Assembly (NCBI GenBank): GCA_023213395.1
Contig: CM041465.1
Location: forward strand, 196,175,741-196,239,740
DNA length: 64,000 bases
DNA from: Cycas panzhihuaensis
Taxonomy: Eukaryota; Cycadophyta
Direction: 5' to 3'
Shown one piece after another: positions 1 through 8,355 of this stretch. The notes under the pieces were generated by a model that worked only from the letters and a program-made list of their open reading frames with translations, ran no database searches and was not told the DNA's origin. How positions within the stretch are numbered: position 1 is the stretch's first letter; the number at the start of each line of letters is the position of its first letter. The position numbers and the translations under genes are program-made.

Positions 1-273
1 TGGAGTACCGTTACTCCTCTCTCTCGCCTGTTGTTTCCTTCGTATATCTCGCTATGCTCCTCCGTGGATGTGCATGTTGCTTTATTTCTAACCTCACACC
101 TCTCAATCACCTCTACTTATGGTAGATGTGTGTGCTCCTGTTAGACGTATAGCCATACATGGAAGGAAATATATGCATTATATAACAAAACATTTACAAC
201 ACACAAAACAAAACATACATGCTATCTACCACACATGATATACACAGCATCTCATATCAAAGTAGGGTTCCAA
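1..273. other. Spacer left of the antisense PMD-like gene, gypsy A
   Basis: No coding signal seen. By analogy with 37,100-37,830 in gypsy B, this is the spacer between the integrase end (off-window to the left for this plus-strand copy) and the 3' end of the antisense gene. Short stretches resemble gypsy B, for example an AATTGG/TATCCC-type block followed by TTTGATAT near 245-275 on the minus strand. Confidence 0.4.
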
Positions 274-968
274 TTACCCCATATATATATATACATCAAA
301 ATCATATGTTACATTATACATATGGGAAGCTGGTGTCCTTGCAAGGGGGGTACAATCATATGAGTCTATATATGACCCCCTAGAGGCCCATGCTTTCCCT
401 TGTCAAAATCTAGTATATGTCTCTTACACTACTGCTGCCCCGCTCCTGGGGTACTATCTCTTGGCCTGTGTGATCCCTCTCCTAGGGACCACATCCCTCT
501 GAGGTTCCTCCTAGGCCTCTGCGAGCTCCCTCTGGCGCTCCCTCGTCGGCGTGGTAGTCTCGGGGTTGTAGGCTGGCAGATGGGTGTATGTCCTACTCCT
601 GCTCGACCTTGACGCCACCTAGTCTATGAGCTGATTGTATCTGGCCTGGATACGATCCCTCTCTCCCTCCACTCCTCAGAGATGCTCCTCTAGTACTACT
701 ATCTGAACCATGCTCCCTATATCTCCACCTGCTCCTCCCTAAGCCTCTAAAGCCTAGACCCATCTATGCAGTGTATCTCGCTGGCCCCTGGCCTCATCTA
801 GCTCTTGCTGCATCTGTCCCCTGAATGCCATATGCTCTTGGGACTCTACAACCCAGATATCTCTCGCCCTTGCCAACAAGGAAAATGCCTCCATATGAGC
901 ACCTGCCGATCTAGGCACATGCTCTGCTTGGATGGGTGGTTACCCCTCTACATATACCTGAGGGAACA
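274..968 (-). pseudogene. PMD-like antisense gene, copy A: distal part of exon 2
   Basis: This continues the reading frame of 5,001-5,045 once the LTR element at 969-4,995 and one copy of its target-site duplication are set aside. The frame reads through a hydrophilic, charged segment with heptad-like Q/E/R/L spacing (around RGQMQQELDEARGQRDTL, roughly 770-830), suggesting a coiled coil, then an Arg/Ser/Pro-rich tail, and ends at a TAA at 274-276. In-frame TAG/TGA/TAA codons break it, several where copy B (36,380 onward) has a sense codon. The coiled-coil segment aligns with copy B (shared WV.ES, QxWVxELEA-type residues). Inferred role: C-terminal oligomerisation region of a PMD-like protein carried by a retrotransposon. 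Function unknown; pseudogene in this copy. Confidence 0.55.
964..968. repeat. Target-site duplication (GAACA), left
   Basis: GAACA directly precedes the TG of the 5' LTR and is repeated exactly at 4,996-5,000 after the CA of the 3' LTR. A 5-bp duplication is standard for LTR retrotransposon integrases and fixes both element ends to the base. Confidence 0.95.
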
Positions 969-1215
969 TGTTATGAACCTCCTTAAGCAAAAGCTTTATT
1001 TAATTAATTAAATATTAGGTGCTTTTGAACAGGCACAACCCTCCATGAAAGGGCCTAATGTGCATATAAATTGAGCACCAATTGTAACATGGACATCATA
1101 TATCTTTTATCTTATCAATCAATCTTGATTTATTGACTATAACTGGCTCCAGCGTTAGCGCGTGCTCTCTTGTCCAAATCAGTTTGTCTTCAAGTTACGA
1201 ACTGGGTTCGTAACA
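969..1215 (+). repeat. 5' LTR, 247 bp (TG...CA)
   Basis: Begins TGTTATGAAC and ends GTTCGTAACA, giving the short terminal inverted repeat TGTTA/TAACA. Identical to 4,749-4,995. It should carry promoter and polyadenylation signals; TGCATATAAA near 1,061-1,070 is a plausible TATA element, which is an inference. Confidence 0.95.
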
Positions 1216-1217
1216 AG

Positions 1218-1229
1218 TGGTATCAGAGC
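1218..1229 (+). other. Primer binding site, initiator-Met tRNA type
   Basis: TGGTATCAGAGC, two bases after the LTR end, is the usual plant PBS complementary to the 3' end of the initiator methionine tRNA. It primes minus-strand DNA synthesis. Confidence 0.9.
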
Positions 1230-1575
1230 GAGTTCAACCAAAATTCATCAGCAAAGGCTATTAACTTGATTACTCAACATTTTAAGAACTGGGTCGTGGG
1301 ATAAACTTCCATTGGCTGAGTTTTTCTAGCCACCCACTATCACCATTCATCCGTCGACTCCTTTATTGATCATTTGTCTACGATCTGGTCCGTTTGCTAT
1401 CAAATCTGCGCCAGCATCAACCCTTATTGCCTATCACCTTCCATTATCCTATAGTCCACATATTATCGCCTCCATTACAATCAAGGCGTGCAGAGTTGAC
1501 AATCGCCCTAGTTGGCATCTGTTGCCCAAAGGACATTTCTAGCAATAGTCGTCGCGTGAAGTCAGCGACCGTGTC

Positions 1576-1604
1576 TCAAGTTACGAACTGGGTTCGTAAC
1601 AAGT
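1576..1604 (+). repeat. Internal copy of the LTR 3' end (29 bp)
   Basis: Exactly matches 1,190-1,218, that is, the last 26 bp of the 5' LTR plus three bases beyond it. It lies about 360 bp downstream, inside the leader, and is flanked by sequence unlike the LTR. The copy includes bases past the CA end but not the full PBS. Confidence 0.9.
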
Positions 1605-2482
1605 TCACAATCATCGCGTGAGTTAGCCACCGTAAGGTTAAGTTGCACCATCTCTTATTACATCTGGTTAAACAAGCATCTCTTGAGTCAGCCGCCGTTG
1701 GGTTAAATACACACTATCTTCAATTTCCGTTTGGCGAAACAGGGCACCGAATACATTATCACCAATATCTTCAAATTCGGCAAATTCAAGAGACGACAGA
1801 TACATACTAACACTCTATTTTCATTCAGCATATATATATATCGTTTAACATTAGACATTATCAATTGTGTACTTGCAGTGCTGCACTGCGCCCCTGCATC
1901 TCACTTTTCCTCAAGCTTCCTGCCCATCCTGTTCCCATTTCATTGTGTTCCCATTCTGTTTCGTTCTCGTTACGTTTCCATTCCATCTCTGTTCTCATTT
2001 CTAATTTATCTTGTTCTGTCCATTCGTTGTTCTTCCAATTGTCTGGAGTGCTTTGTGCATCACTCGGTGCTTCGGTTATCTGTTGTACATCTACATCTCA
2101 CATTGTGCTTTACGTTCTATTCATTTGTTGCATCAACATTCTGTCTGCGTCTCCCATCTCTGTCCATCTGTGGCGTCTTCTGTTCATCCACGCGGGTCGT
2201 CCTGTGTATCACACCAGTCATTACGCCTGCAAAGTCGATGACAAAGGAGCATACCCAATTAATTACGTCTTAAGAAAACAGCCTGCGTCATCTTCAATTC
2301 AACGCTATTCCGTTCTTCATCACGCTGTCGCCATTATTACACATATACCATTAATTTACATTATTAAGTGTTGTCCATCATTCACACATTTCAAACCGTT
2401 CCATCAATTAGGTGGCGTCTTTAATATTCTCGAAGTATCAATAAAACATCTTCAAATATTCTCCCTTTAATCAATTACAATC

Positions 2483-2486
<4 letters not shown>

Positions 2487-2527
<41 letters not shown>
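2487..2527. repeat. (TA)n microsatellite
   Basis: About 40 bp of uninterrupted AT dinucleotides inside the leader of the gag-protease element. Confidence 0.95.
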
Positions 2528-2531
<4 letters not shown>

Positions 2532-3206
2532 AGTTTTAATCATCCGTCTAATTTATAGTGTTGTAACATTATATCAATGTGGTAACTATTACGTAAATAA
2601 GGGGAGTGTGGTGTTCAAATCTGATATTTGTCTTGGGCATTACTAGAAATAAGCTCCCACATATCGTTTATTATAAATATTGCTATTTGTTATACTAATT
2701 AAATTACCGTCATAAAAGTCATATTTGAGAAATTTTACTATTGATATTTATAAATCAATATCAATATTTACATAAATCAACTACACGTGACCTTCAAGCA
2801 AGTAACATATTCTTGATTAACCAAATTTGACAAAGCTAGTGCATAATTACGGAAAATCCGTGGAATCGTACTATCACGATTATTAAAATAATAAACATCA
2901 AGACATGGCGAGATAACACCGTTCAAAAGAGATCGTCGAACCAATCACTCAAGCGATCCACGGCGATTCGGACATCAAATGCTCTATTAAATCATACATT
3001 ACACGGATATTGGATAAATTAACAATCATAGCTACAAACAAAGAAAGAAGATATGATCATTCACGATTCGGAGGATGAAGCAATGAGTCGACAATCTCAT
3101 ATCGTAAATCGATTAAAAATATTCCGGTCCTCGGATAGCTCCCATTAATCACGAAAATGAAGCTATTCAAAATACCTTAATGAGTATCGTAATCGAATTC
3201 TGAAGA

Positions 3207-4001
3207 ATGAAGATAGTGGGTTTTCAAGCATATTTTAATTGTTTACACAATATCCAAACACAGAAAAAGAAAAAATTAGAAAAAATAACTATACAACGTT
3301 TTAATATGGAGCAAAAGTCGCATGAGCCAAGGGTATGGCTCCAACAAATGGAAAACTATTTTCGCTTAATGGAGATTGAGTCAGCAGAGCAAGTTTCATT
3401 AGCCATCTTGCACATGGATGGGATAGCATGCGAATGGTGGCAGTTTCTCGAACGAACCTCTTTCCGAGATCAACTACCAACCTGGAAAGAATTAGTATGT
3501 TTGTTCATTGAGCAATTTGAAACCGTATCTAATCGCGATTATTACTGTGAGTTACGAAAATTAAAGCAAACTGGTTCTATGGAAGAATACAGTGTAGCAT
3601 TCACGAGGTTAAGCTATGTGTTAGAAGATATTCTGACCAATCGACTTATTCAGTTATATATAGATGGTCTGATAACCGAGATCTAAGCTGACGTTAAAAT
3701 TCAAGAACCAAAGGACCTTAATAAGGCAATGATTAGCCAAAATACATGAAGATAAACATCATACCTTACGCAAAACAGCATGCATCTCTATATTCCACCT
3801 CCTAGTCGACATGATCTTCTACCAAGTGTTCAACACAAACACGTATCAGTCGTTCCAAATCGACTTGTTAAACCAATCATTCAAAAACAAAAAGCGAGCA
3901 AGAAGAGTTAAGAAGAAAAATCTATGCTTGGATGTGAGGAGAAGTGGGAACTTAGGCATCGATGTCAAAAGAACCCGATTATATACTGATCGACTCGCCG
4001 G
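3207..4001 (+). pseudogene. gag: Ty3/gypsy gag (capsid) remnant
   Basis: The frame from ATG 3,207 gives 159 codons to a TAA at 3,684-3,686. From about residue 33 it matches the plant retrotransposon gag (capsid) domain: RVWLQQMENYF, then WW about 35 residues on (CEWWQFL), a FxxQF-type stretch, a tandem Y/C-LRKLKQTGSMEEY block and a FTRLSY block. The sequence continues past the stop (reading as a lost Gln codon), then changes frame near 3,735. A CCHC-type zinc knuckle remnant lies around 3,925-3,966; it keeps C-EEKW-RHRC but lacks a proper first Cys. Gag packages element RNA. With stop and frameshifts this copy cannot make a full protein, although its LTRs are identical. Confidence 0.75.
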
Positions 4002-4766
4002 ATGATAATATTGATGAAGAAGAACAAGGATCGAGAAAATAATCAAGAAAATTATTATAACATAGAACATCCGAGAGCTACAAGATTCCCGGTCGACTAT
4101 CCACAAATGTCACTATCATTTATGAACAGTTTTAATCAATCAAATACCCTAAAGCTACAAGGATCCATCAAAAATCAAACTGTAACAATCTTGATAGATT
4201 CAGGGAGCACGCATAATTTTATTGATCGAAACTGTGCACAATAATTAAGGTTATTTCCATTAAGGACTCCTCGTTTCCAGGTCTCTGTTGGAGGAAGACA
4301 GGTAATCTCTGGTCAAGGTGTAATGAAGAATCTTAGCCTCACGCTAAATGAAGTCAGTATTATAGAAGATTTCTATGTCGTCGATGTTGGTGATGTAGAT
4401 GTGGTACTGGGTAGTCAATGGCTCAGTACACTCGGAACTTTTGAAATGAATATTATTGAACAATTTATACGATTTAAAAAAAATGGAAGGATTATCTTGT
4501 TATCAGGCAAACGATTGAATAAAATTAAAGCCCTACCACACAAGGATCAAAGTGAAAAAGTCACGAAACAACCACCAACATTTCAAAAACACAGTCAAGG
4601 TTTTCAATCAAAAGAATTTTCTGATAAATACCTGCAACATCCGTCTAATCGCCTAATGGATTCTAGTCCAATGAAGGATAGCATACGTTTAAAGGACTGC
4701 AATCGTTCGACTATGTTTCGTGGGCGAAACATCTCAAGGGGGAGGACTTGTTATGAACCTCCTTAA
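4002..4766 (+). pseudogene. Retropepsin (aspartic protease) and pol tail remnant
   Basis: One frame, broken only by a TAA at 4,242-4,244. The N-terminal part has the catalytic loop ILIDSGSTHNFID, the signature of gypsy-type retropepsins (RVP_2 group), and after the stop the frame resumes with the second strand motif VVDVGDVDVVLGSQWL expected about 90 residues later. The protease would mature Gag(-Pol). After a basic linker, where RT should begin, the frame goes to a Ser/Arg/Lys-rich tail ending GRNISRGRTC at the purine tract. That tail resembles the extreme C-terminus of a gypsy polyprotein, so RT-RNase H-integrase were probably lost by internal deletion. Confidence 0.75.
4736..4748 (+). other. 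Polypurine tract
   Basis: AAGGGGGAGGA followed by two bases and the TG of the 3' LTR. It primes plus-strand synthesis in LTR elements. It overlaps the coding frame of the pol tail. Confidence 0.85.
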
Positions 4767-4995
4767 GCAAAAGCTTTATTTAATTAATTAAATATTAGGT
4801 GCTTTTGAACAGGCACAACCCTCCATGAAAGGGCCTAATGTGCATATAAATTGAGCACCAATTGTAACATGGACATCATATATCTTTTATCTTATCAATC
4901 AATCTTGATTTATTGACTATAACTGGCTCCAGCGTTAGCGCGTGCTCTCTTGTCCAAATCAGTTTGTCTTCAAGTTACGAACTGGGTTCGTAACA
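4749..4995 (+). repeat. 3' LTR, 247 bp
   Basis: Compared line by line with 969-1,215 with no difference found. Followed directly by the second GAACA. Confidence 0.95.
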
Positions 4996-5000
4996 GAACA
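4996..5000. repeat. Target-site duplication (GAACA), right
   Basis: Exact partner of 964-968. The uninterrupted target can be seen as the homologous stretch of gypsy B near 36,405-36,415, which has no insertion. Confidence 0.95.
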
Positions 5001-6408
5001 TCTCCCTCACCATGGCCTTTACTAGTCTCCTGACCTCTGTAGTACCTGCCAATGTAACATGCCATGTGTCAGTGTATATCGCACTGCATACCATGATAAA
5101 ATCAAATCAAATATCTACCTAACTGTCAAACGACTAAGGAAATAGTTAGGCCTCACCTGTTATGGCTGCCAGCTCCTCTGCTTGCATGACATCCTCTCCT
5201 CCTGGCTCTTCGCCAGCTGTGGGTACCTCATCCTCGGGTACCTCCTCTGCCTGGGCCTCTCTCCTTGCAGGGATCAGCTCAACTCTCGTCTCTCTGGATC
5301 TCCTCATGATCCATAGCCTACGGGCCCTAATCACCACCCCCCTGCTCTCTTTAGCTACCCCTGATGGGCCTGCCTCTCCTCCGACAGTTCCGAATGGTCT
5401 CGCTGCTCCTCCTGTCATCCCTGATGGACCTGCCTCCCTCGCAGGTCGTGATGGGTCGGCCCCATCTCCTCTGTCGACATCGTCGTTGTCATCATCATCT
5501 GGGAGTGCTCCTACTCTGCTCGCCTCATCATCACTATCCCACCTCACCATCCTGTATGGATCTGCCACATAGTCTACTATGGTGAGGAGGTCTAGCGATG
5601 TCGCCTCCACTGATCACCGGACATGGGCCTGGTCCTCCATCCCCCTCAGCCGAGTCTGCCATCTATGGACCATCGGGGCCCACTATACTATGGGATGTGG
5701 TCCCCCTACTGGTGCCACTGCCACGAAGTGATCAAAGAACCAGCACTGTAGCAACATGCTGTATGATAGTCCTCCCTTTCCTGCTACCCTAATGGCGTCG
5801 AGTTATGCGACGAGGTTCACCGCTATCATGGTAGCCCAGTCCATCCTCTTGTCAGCTTTGCAGCGATGCACTGTATCTATCCATCCTCTACGTATCTCTC
5901 TATAATTCTGTTTCTGAAAAATCTGGAACAGAATGTATAATGTAATCAGCTTCCTCACCTGAGGAATCCTCGACATCACCATCATTTGGAGAGGAACTCC
6001 TCTCCGCTCCCACCTATTAGCCCCTATGAAGAAAGTGGCTGCCTCTCTATGTGTTGCCTCATTGCTAGGCAATGCTCCCAGTGTCACCGGCCTCCCAGTC
6101 GTGGGTACCCCTAAAATCCGTCAGATGTCTGCTGGCATCACTGTCACATCTCCTACCTGAGGCAGATGGAAAAGGTGCCTCCTCCGATCCTAGTGTGACA
6201 TGATGTCGACTAAGAGTCTCTGATCTGATGTAAATTGAGGTGTCTTTAAGGCCTTATACAGTCCACACCTCTGCAGAATCTCCTTGTCCCCCCGGGACAT
6301 CATCTCAATGTAACTTAGCATAGCCATGCTGAGCTTCTCGCGGTTATCCACCGCGATAACTGCTTGCAAGTACCAAAAATCAATCAAAGTCAGTCTCCTG
6401 ACAGTCAT
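5001..6408 (-). pseudogene. Antisense plant-mobile-domain-like gene, copy A: exon 1, intron, start of exon 2
   Basis: Read from ATG 6,408 leftward. The first ~220 residues resemble the plant mobile domain (aminotransferase-like PMD): SDQRLLVDIMSH, then FHLPQVGDVTV, then RILGVPTTGRPVTLG, matching the PMD pattern 'LV..W....H.FHLP.GE.T.T..D...LLGL...G.PV'. A further conserved block has DWATMIAVNLVA. Two stops interrupt it: TAG where copy B has TGG (after DIMSH) and TGA where copy B has TAA (before RILG), both explained by deamination. After the domain comes a long acidic then Gly/Pro/Arg-rich, probably disordered linker (about 5,160-5,560). Exon 1 ends at an ACAG/GTGAG donor (5,157/5,156) and exon 2 resumes in frame at 5,045. 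The gene lies antisense to its host element. PMD proteins act in plant nuclei and are known passengers of transposons; the role here is inferred. Confidence 0.65.
5046..5156 (-). other. Predicted 111-nt spliceosomal intron of the antisense gene, copy A
   Basis: On the minus strand, donor ACAG|GTGAGG at 5,157/5,156 and acceptor TTGGCAG|GT at 5,046/5,045. Removing it joins exon 1 to exon 2 in frame and gives a peptide that aligns across the junction with copy B (TEVRRLVKAM... against TRELINKAIA...), where the donor AAGAG|GTGAG is conserved at 36,246/36,247. The acceptor AG has become AA in copy B. Confidence 0.65.
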
Positions 6409-7550
6409 CTATGCTCTAGGCTGTCTCTTAGCTCTCTCTGCTTGAGATTTGGGGCCTTATGGCCACTCATATTCTTTTTTCTGATTTTCTGCCTTCGTAC
6501 TGCGCTAAACTTAGCGGTACTGCTAAGTTTAGCTCAGGTCCCATGGCGATCGGGGGACCCAAGAAAGATCACGCTGCGATCTTTGCTTTGTAGTTAACTG
6601 CAACCCCTAAAAGAGGGTTTCGCCTAAAAAAAAAAAATTTCTTATGGTAGACCCCGTGGGATTCATTGGGACTAGGGCTCCCTAATGCCCAGGTCCTACC
6701 TCTTTTTGGGTCCAATTTAGACTCCAAGAGGCCTCCAATTACCCATAAGGGGCACAAAAATTACATAAAAATCTACAAAAAGTAATGAAATTAAAACTTT
6801 GAAATGGGTAGGGTTTTGTGAGATCCACTCACTGGATCTAGTCTCGCTGTCGTCATTGCATTTCACTGATCCCGCTGGCTCTCACTGCACTCCGATCCAA
6901 TGGTCCGATCACTCTCCACGTGCCTCCGAAGTTGGGTGGCGCTTCGCTGCATAAAGGAATGGCTCTGGTTTCTCATGAGAGCTGGTGAAAATGAATCCAT
7001 TTTCCGTATGAATTTCCTTATATAAGCGGGGGCCTCGATGGGTGGTTCCTTCGTTTTTGGCCTCATTACAACCATTGGGACTGTCCTATTTCTCAGATCG
7101 CCTTTGCTTTTTGGCCCTATCACCCATTGTGCTCTTTTGATGCCCTTTTTACCTTCTCTTGTAAGGGCATTTATGGTGTCCCATTTTTACACTTTTTCCC
7201 AAGATCCTCTTGTCTCGTTTTACATGCCACTCCTGTGCATGCCAGAGTTTATACTCGTTTGGCTCGTTTCACTGCCCTGGACTCGTTTCCATAGCCCTTT
7301 TCTGCTCTTGGGGTCCCCAAAGGGAATGATCCCTCGTCTAGGGGTATGTTTTGCTTCCCAAAGCAACCTTTGGTGCTCCAGGGTGTCTTTTCTCTGCCCG
7401 CTCTCAGATGGTAGTCAGACCGCTTACTTTCGTCCTTAGGTAGCCTCATTACTAGGCCCTCTTACCCTTCACGGCCACTTTTTGCTTGCCTTTCAAGTAT
7501 CTCTTTTGTTCCATCGTTGTTTCTTTACTACTAGGATTTAGTATTCGCTC
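6409..7550. promoter_or_regulatory. Divergent intergenic region between antisense PMD-like gene and RNase H
   Basis: About 1.14 kb between two divergently oriented ORFs. Copy B has 1.12 kb at 33,998-35,116 and the two align in patches, such as CCATTGGATCG with ...GTGGAGA upstream (minus strand about 6,897-6,925 in A, about 34,650-34,680 in B). The conserved length and divergent layout suggest a shared regulatory region, which is an inference. It also contains a perfect inverted repeat at 6,504-6,533 and a poly-A run at about 6,627-6,638. Open frames here (for example 7,038-7,439) have no recognisable domain. Confidence 0.45.
6504..6533. repeat. Perfect 12-bp inverted repeat, 6-nt loop
   Basis: GCTAAACTTAGC, spacer GGTACT, GCTAAGTTTAGC. 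Transcribed RNA or single-stranded DNA could form a 12-bp stem. A related TAAACTTAGTGGTACCATG stretch occurs at about 8,861-8,880 in the LTR but without the second arm. Confidence 0.9.
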
Positions 7551-7973
7551 ATGTCCCTCTACATATTTACCGATGGCAGAAGCCGCGGTAACCCTGGACC
7601 TTCTGCCGCTGCTTGGATCCTTCGCAGCCCCTTCAGACATGATTTCCTGCGCTGTAGTATCTTCCTCCCTAAGGCAACCAATAACAAAGCCGAGTACATG
7701 GCAGTTATTGAAGCCCTTACTGATGCTCTCCGTTTCTATCACGGACCCATCGTGTTGCTCTGCGATTCTCAGGTTGTGGTGTCTAATCTCACCCAGGTTT
7801 ACTAGGTGCGATGCCCTCACTTGAGAACCCTCGCTTCAGCTTCTAGATCTCTCTTGGCCCACTTTTGGTCAGTTGATATTCAACACATCCCTCGAGACCT
7901 CAACGCTGAGGCAGATAACCTCGTCCGCCTCATCCTTGAGTGTCGCCTCACTCTTCTTAGCGACTACCCTTGA
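7551..7973 (+). pseudogene. RNase H type I (archaeal-type/RVT_3-like) ORF in gypsy A 3' region
   Basis: 140 codons from ATG 7,551 to TGA 7,971-7,973, with a single in-frame TAG at 7,803-7,805 where copy B has TGG (Trp). All four catalytic acids are present: Asp in IFTDG, Glu in TNNKAEY, Asp in LLCDSQ, Asp in AEADNL. The TNNxAEY block is the signature of the archaeal/plant RNase H group that Tat retrotransposons carry as an additional RNase H. The enzyme would cut RNA in RNA/DNA hybrids during reverse transcription. It stands alone, without RT in front, next to the polypurine tract and 3' LTR. Copy B repeats this arrangement at 33,596-33,997, including an ATG eight codons before the first catalytic position. 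A polypyrimidine tract ending ACTACTAG just upstream looks like a splice acceptor, so it may be an exon. One stop makes this copy a recent pseudogene. Confidence 0.8.
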
Positions 7974-8230
7974 GGCTTACTTGGCTAGCCCGTGCTTGAG
8001 TCTCTGGTTGCCTTTAGTCTGATGTGCTTGTTTAGTTTGCTGGATGTCCTCCTATCACTTGTTGCATTTTGGAAATAGGGGCATCCCCTTCATTGGCTCT
8101 ACTCACTTGTAGGTTAATGTTTAAACGATGTGTAAGCAGCCCCTATATTGTCCTCATCTCTGTCTTCCTTATCCACGTGTTCCGCCACGACACTCGCCGA
8201 CACCCTTGGTCCATATGCTATTCGTGTTTG

Positions 8231-8272
<42 letters not shown>

Positions 8273-8355
8273 TGTGTTACTGATGGTTTTTGGTTATCAG
8301 TATTTGCCATCAAACCATGCTTCTGAGTGGTGAGGCTCTGCTGCCAAGGGTGCAG
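7974..8355 (+). other. RNase H to LTR spacer with TA repeat and polypurine tract, gypsy A
   Basis: Holds a (TA)n microsatellite at about 8,232-8,268 and, at its end, CTGCCAAGGGTGCAG directly before the LTR TG. Copy B has CTGCCAAAGGAGAAA at the equivalent place, on the minus strand of 33,068-33,082, which supports this as the polypurine-tract region. Confidence 0.6.

Larger units (their letters stand above)
1230..3206 (+). other. Long leader of the gag-protease element, with internal repeats
   Basis: About 2 kb between PBS and gag. It contains (i) a 29-bp exact copy of the LTR 3' end at 1,576-1,604, (ii) three imperfect copies of a GTGAGTCAGCCACCGT...GGTTAA-like motif near 1,555, 1,616 and 1,682, (iii) a pyrimidine-rich stretch about 1,860-2,230, (iv) a TA microsatellite at about 2,487-2,527, and (v) AT-rich sequence to gag. 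Open frames of up to 201 codons overlap in the pyrimidine-rich stretch, in more than one frame, but show only compositional bias and no domain, so I do not call them genes. The leader may hold packaging or dimerisation signals, as retroelement leaders do. Confidence 0.6.
969..4995 (+). mobile_element. Young non-autonomous gag-protease LTR retrotransposon
   Basis: A complete LTR element of 4,027 bp: two 247-bp LTRs that I find identical base for base, 5-bp TSD GAACA, PBS next to the 5' LTR, purine tract before the 3' LTR. The internal region has a ~2-kb leader, a gag remnant (3,207-4,001) and a retropepsin ORF (4,002-4,766). I see no reverse transcriptase, RNase H or integrase; the protease frame runs almost directly into the 3' LTR. 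Gag has an in-frame stop and frameshifts and protease has one stop. Identical LTRs mean recent transposition, so this defective element must have been mobilised in trans by an autonomous Ty3/gypsy relative not present here. It sits in exon 2 of the antisense PMD-like gene of gypsy A. It resembles gag-only non-autonomous plant elements (TR-GAG type) but keeps protease. Confidence 0.93.

Noticed and set aside
1731-2470. Overlapping 180- and 201-codon plus-strand ORFs in the leader of the young LTR element
   Set aside because: They lie in a pyrimidine-rich stretch that is open in more than one frame, are Ser/Leu/Cys-rich without any domain, and the element's gag starts later. Composition explains them.
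5162-5572. Plus-strand ORF of 136 codons (Ser/Pro-rich)
   Set aside because: Reverse-strand shadow of the disordered linker of the antisense PMD-like gene, whose minus-strand frame aligns with copy B.
7038-7439. 133-codon plus-strand ORF just upstream of the RNase H
   Set aside because: Hydrophobic composition from pyrimidine-rich DNA, no domain, and not open in the corresponding part of copy B.
8232-8268. TA repeat as a possible regulatory TATA cluster
   Set aside because: Simple microsatellite; no supporting promoter context.
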